Below are positions 21,657 through 24,643 of a stretch of 24,643 bases of DNA, piece after piece. Position 1 is the stretch's first letter. Each line of letters starts with the position of its first letter. The position numbers were made by a program, and so were the translations under genes. Source of the DNA: Ignatzschineria sp. (lineage in GTDB: Bacteria; Pseudomonadota; Gammaproteobacteria; Cardiobacteriales; Wohlfahrtiimonadaceae); the NCBI GenBank assembly GCA_030151245.1, contig JASLEF010000186.1:1-24643 (forward strand), in the 5' to 3' direction. The notes beneath the pieces were generated by a model that saw nothing but the letters and a program-made list of their open reading frames with translations, searched no databases and was not told the origin of the DNA.

Positions 21657-22550
21657 GTGATTGATATGTTGAACAATATTAAAGAGCTAAATGCAGCAGT
21701 AAAAGTGGAGATACCTAGTGTTAAAAGAGGGCAAAGCAGGGAAGAGCTACAGGAAGAGAAAGAGAGTTTCTTGAAGTTGCAAAAACGTCTTCGTCATCAA
21801 TTAGGAAATGCCGTGATGGACTATCAAATGATCGAAGAGGGTGATCGTATTATGGTCTGTTTATCGGGAGGTAAAGATTCTTATACGATGCTTGATCTCT
21901 TACTAATATTGCAAAAGCATGCGCCGATTTCATTTGAGATAGTAGCGGTAAATCTTGATCAGAAGCAGCCGGGATTTCCTGAACATATTTTGCCAGAATA
22001 TCTTGAAAGTATTGGTGTGAATTATCATATTATTGAGCAGGATACACACTCCATTGTCACCTCTAAAATTGAGGCGGGAAAAACGATGTGTAGCCTCTGC
22101 TCTCGACTTCGCCGTGGTGCATTATATACCTATGCGAAGGAGCATGGCTTTAATAAGATTGCTTTAGGGCATCATCGGGATGATATTGTTGAAACACTCT
22201 TTATGAATATGTTCTTTGGAGGGACGATGAAAGCGATGCCTCCCAAGTTACGTAGTGATGATGCGGATAATATTGTCATTAGACCATTGAGTTACTGTAG
22301 TGAAGCTGATATTCAAACTTATTCTGATATTAAGGAGTTTCCGATTATTCCTTGTAACTTATGCGGCTCACAAGAAGGTTTGCAGCGTCAAGAGGTGAAG
22401 AAGCTGCTGCAAGAGTGGGAGGCGAAAGTGCCGGGAAGAATCGAGAATATCTTCCGAGCAACGAAGAATATTCGCTTATCTCAGCTCTGTGATACGGATC
22501 TATTTGACTTTGAAAGGTTCACTAAAAATAGTGAGTATGTGAAGTCCTAG
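21657..22550 (+). CDS. ttcA: tRNA 2-thiocytidine(32) synthetase TtcA
   Basis: Inserts sulfur at C2 of cytidine-32 in certain tRNAs, using ATP and a [4Fe-4S] cluster. The product is up to 297 residues; GTG 21657 has GGAAAG close by, and ATG 21666 is an alternative three codons in. Landmarks are the PP-loop LSGGKDSYTMLDLLL (69-83), the cluster-binding CSLC (145-148), KIALGHHRDDIVETLF (167-182), and IIPCNLCGSQ near residue 230, which supplies the third cluster cysteine. The protein is slightly shorter at the C-terminus than E. coli TtcA (311). It stands alone between two terminators. Confidence 0.96.
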   Translation: MIDMLNNIKELNAAVKVEIPSVKRGQSREELQEEKESFLKLQKRLRHQLGNAVMDYQMIEEGDRIMVCLSGGKDSYTMLDLLLILQKHAPISFEIVAVNLDQKQPGFPEHILPEYLESIGVNYHIIEQDTHSIVTSKIEAGKTMCSLCSRLRRGALYTYAKEHGFNKIALGHHRDDIVETLFMNMFFGGTMKAMPPKLRSDDADNIVIRPLSYCSEADIQTYSDIKEFPIIPCNLCGSQEGLQRQEVKKLLQEWEAKVPGRIENIFRATKNIRLSQLCDTDLFDFERFTKNSEYVKS

Positions 22551-22585
22551 AACAGGGGTTGCTCAGTTTTAAAAATCATCTAGAT

Positions 22586-22621
22586 AAAAGATTAGGAAAT
22601 ACAGTACTAATCTTTTTTTTT
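22586..22621 (+). terminator. intrinsic terminator after ttcA
   Basis: AAAAGATTAG (22586-22595) pairs with CTAATCTTTT (22607-22616), 11-nt loop, and the T-run reaches 22621 (nine T). Confidence 0.88.
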
Positions 22622-22746
22622 GATATTTCTATCTGTTAAGAGAAGGATGGAGTTTGCTGAATATTTAAATATTAATCACGGTAAACCGTTGAAAATAAAG
22701 TATCTTCTACGGAGATGTCTGGTGATATCATCGTCTTCAACAGTTT

Positions 22747-23649
22747 CTAGATAATAAGATAGTAAAATAGTGGGACGGTTAAGAAGGAGAGAGGAATACC
22801 AATAGCGGTCATGATGGATGCTAATTCTCCATCTAGCCCTTTTTCTAAAGCGATAATCACTGCAATGACCATCGGTGCCATTCCTGCTTGCATCAGAACA
22901 ATTTGATTAATATAGATGTTAGGTGATGCATAGATGAATAGAATGGTTGCAAGAGCTACTAAGGGGAGGAGGATTAATTTAATGAACAAACCGATAGAGA
23001 GGTAACCTACGAGGCGTTTATTGCTTGGAAGAGCGAGGCTTGCCCCTACAGAGATCATTGTTAATGGGGTGATTAATGCGCCTAAAGATTCTAACGTAAA
23101 GTTAATAAAATCAGGATAAGTAAAAGGCTTGAGTAAAAAAGCCAATACTAAAGCGATAATCGGAGGATATTTCGCTAAAACTCGTAAATTTTTAATGATT
23201 GAGACTCTTTCGCCGCTATAGAAATCTGCAATAAATGCGCCGAGTGTAAAGAGTAAGATAAAGTTTGATTGGTCAATCCACAGCGCTATTCCTAAGTATT
23301 CCTCGGTTCCCATCATGGCTTGAATTAGGGGGATACCAACAAAGGAGGTGTTAGCTGTTCCTGCTAGTAGAATTAAGGTTCCCATAGTGATTCGTGACAT
23401 CGGCACAAACAGTCGTATGATATAGACCAAAATGATGGTGATAAAAAAGAGCAGCCAGGGGGAGAGTAGTGGAAATATTGCCTCAAGGGAAAAAGCTTGG
23501 GAATGAACTTTATCGAGGATTAATGCCGGCAGGGCGATGGTGATAGCGACGCGGTTTAATGAATAGATGAATTCTCGTTTGCAGGTGATCATCTGGGTAA
23601 CAACTTTCCCAGCAATTAAGCAAACAAGAATCAGAATAATACCATTCAT
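22747..23649 (-). CDS. AEC (auxin efflux carrier) family transporter
   Basis: A 300-residue polytopic inner-membrane protein with about ten hydrophobic segments in two five-helix halves, the AEC family layout. Recognisable family pieces are TISLP-like TIALPALIL (37-45), the first-half GTANTSFVGIPLI, and the second-half MISVGASLAL with QAGMAPMVIAVIIA. AEC members carry organic acids, amino acids and other anions; the substrate here is unknown. It starts 12 nt after the nagA stop on the same strand, with AAGG in the gap, so the two form an operon and a sugar- or amino-sugar-related substrate is possible but unproven. It converges with ttcA. Confidence 0.9.
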   Translation of the reverse strand: MNGIILILVCLIAGKVVTQMITCKREFIYSLNRVAITIALPALILDKVHSQAFSLEAIFPLLSPWLLFFITIILVYIIRLFVPMSRITMGTLILLAGTANTSFVGIPLIQAMMGTEEYLGIALWIDQSNFILLFTLGAFIADFYSGERVSIIKNLRVLAKYPPIIALVLAFLLKPFTYPDFINFTLESLGALITPLTMISVGASLALPSNKRLVGYLSIGLFIKLILLPLVALATILFIYASPNIYINQIVLMQAGMAPMVIAVIIALEKGLDGELASIMTAIGIPLSFLTVPLFYYLII

Positions 23650-23661
23650 TGGGTGACCTTA

Positions 23662-24643
23662 TTATTTGAAATTTTGAAGAGGGACTGGTGTTATTTTACC
23701 ATCTTTGTATTGATTGATGACAGCTTTATAACCTTTTTTTAGCATTCCATATTGGCGTGATCCGATGACTTTTGCGGGGGTTGAAGTTCCCATAGCGAAT
23801 GCTTCGGTTATGGGAATGTCTAGTAATTCTACGGCATTGGAGACAGAGGTGGCCATATCAATATGTGCGCCGGCAAGGGTGCCTGAATGATTTGTGAGGC
23901 GACCATCTTTGACATAAATTGTCTGGTCATCGAGTACAAACTCATTCTGTGAACTACCGATAGAACTCATGGCGTCACTCACTAAAAAAAGAGTTCCTTT
24001 GGGTTTACTTTGGTAGGCAAGTTTAACCATTAAGGGATCGACATGATAAGTGTCATGAATGATAGAGGCAAAGGTCTCTTTGGATTGAATGGCAAAACCG
24101 GTGGTGCCGGGATTGCGAGATTCCATTTGTGGCATGGCGTTATAGAGATGTGTAAATCCTTTGACACCGGCAGCAATAGCCTCGTTTAATAAGCTAGGAG
24201 ATGCTTCGGTATGTCCCGCAAAGACAATAACGCCGGCGGAGCTGAGTTTTTCAATAAGTTTGAGAGAAACCATCTCTGGTGCCAATGTGATCAATCTAGT
24301 GAAATGCTGCTTCTCGCAGATATTATCAATCATTGAATCTTGTAGTGTCCGGATATTGGCAAGTTTATGAATACCTTTTCGGGAGGGGTTAATCATGGGA
24401 CCTTCAATGTGAATGCCTAAAAGGCCATCGAGATTCTGTGTTATACCCTCTTCAACAGTCTGTAATCCTGCAGTAATGGTACGATCATCTGCGGTGATAA
24501 GCGTTGGTAAAATGGCTGCTGTTCCAAAGGATTGATGCGCTTGAATGATCTTCTGTAGCCCTTGCATAGTCGGTTCATCATTAAATAAAACGCCGCCTCC
24601 GCCATTGACTTGTAGATCGATAAATCCAGGAAGTAAGGTGCTA
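23662..24643 (-). CDS. nagA: N-acetylglucosamine-6-phosphate deacetylase (5' end beyond window)
   Basis: Removes acetate from GlcNAc-6-phosphate in amino-sugar and cell-wall recycling. The frame is open to the right edge, giving about 326 residues; compared with 382 in E. coli, roughly 55 N-terminal residues lie outside. Landmarks in order are LLPGFIDLQVNGGGG at the start of the barrel, HIEGPMINPSRKGIH (metal Glu), FAGHTEAS (metal His), HLYNAMPQMESRNPG (metal His) and LVSDAMSS with the catalytic Asp. The internal Met at 24567 is not the start, since the conserved PGFID segment precedes it. It is co-transcribed with the AEC transporter; nagB is not in view. Confidence 0.94.
   Translation of the reverse strand, partial: STLLPGFIDLQVNGGGGVLFNDEPTMQGLQKIIQAHQSFGTAAILPTLITADDRTITAGLQTVEEGITQNLDGLLGIHIEGPMINPSRKGIHKLANIRTLQDSMIDNICEKQHFTRLITLAPEMVSLKLIEKLSSAGVIVFAGHTEASPSLLNEAIAAGVKGFTHLYNAMPQMESRNPGTTGFAIQSKETFASIIHDTYHVDPLMVKLAYQSKPKGTLFLVSDAMSSIGSSQNEFVLDDQTIYVKDGRLTNHSGTLAGAHIDMATSVSNAVELLDIPITEAFAMGTSTPAKVIGSRQYGMLKKGYKAVINQYKDGKITPVPLQNFK

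Overview
The window is a 24.6-kb piece of an AT-rich gammaproteobacterial chromosome (roughly 40% GC by eye). The evidence is the set of core genes and their pairings: lolB-ispE, xerD-dsbC, rpmH-rnpA-yidD-yidC-mnmE, and yhbY next to rlmE-ftsH. Protein style (a Pseudomonas-like long LeuA, a DUF3820 protein) and base composition fit a lineage such as Cardiobacteriales/Ignatzschineria-like bacteria, but that placement is a guess. There is no prophage, insertion sequence, CRISPR array, toxin-antitoxin or defence cassette. It is a housekeeping region whose novelty lies mostly in its control sequences.

Layout. Positions 1-1387 carry lolB-ispE on the minus strand (ispE loses its last codons at the left edge). 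Positions 1570-2880 hold prs between two identical tRNA-Gln(UUG) genes, each with its own promoter and terminator. After about 620 bp without a convincing gene comes yggX, then a leucine-rich leader peptide and leuA, then metK with a structured leader. Positions 7433-11626 are the ribosome/RNase P/membrane-insertion cluster rpmH-rnpA-yidD-yidC plus mnmE; dnaA is not next to it, and metK takes that place. A DUF3820 gene follows. Positions 12307-15243 are minus-strand: an Ala/Lys/Glu-rich coiled-coil lipoprotein and a Na+/phosphate symporter-family protein. Positions 15512-17486 are xerD and dsbC. Positions 17743-18355 are yhbY and a small two-TM protein gene whose start codons overlap head to head. 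Positions 18720-22550 are rlmE, ftsH and ttcA. The right end is a minus-strand nagA (5' end cut by the window) followed 12 nt later by an AEC-family transporter.

Functional themes. Protein and envelope quality control is prominent: LolB, YidD/YidC, DsbC, FtsH and the lipoprotein. So are tRNA/rRNA modification and ribosome work: MnmE, TtcA, RlmE, YhbY, RnpA, L34. Biosynthesis is represented by Prs, MetK, LeuA and IspE.

The most interesting signals are: a 16-codon leader peptide with six Leu codons ahead of leuA; promoters apparently nested inside the upstream gene's terminator hairpin at prs and mnmE, so that new transcripts carry only the 3' arm; a strand-polar motif AATGCCGG (8 on plus, none found on minus); a stem-loop leader before metK; a sigma-32-like promoter before ftsH; and poly-G tracts in two neighbouring genes. 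No complete new multi-gene system is evident.
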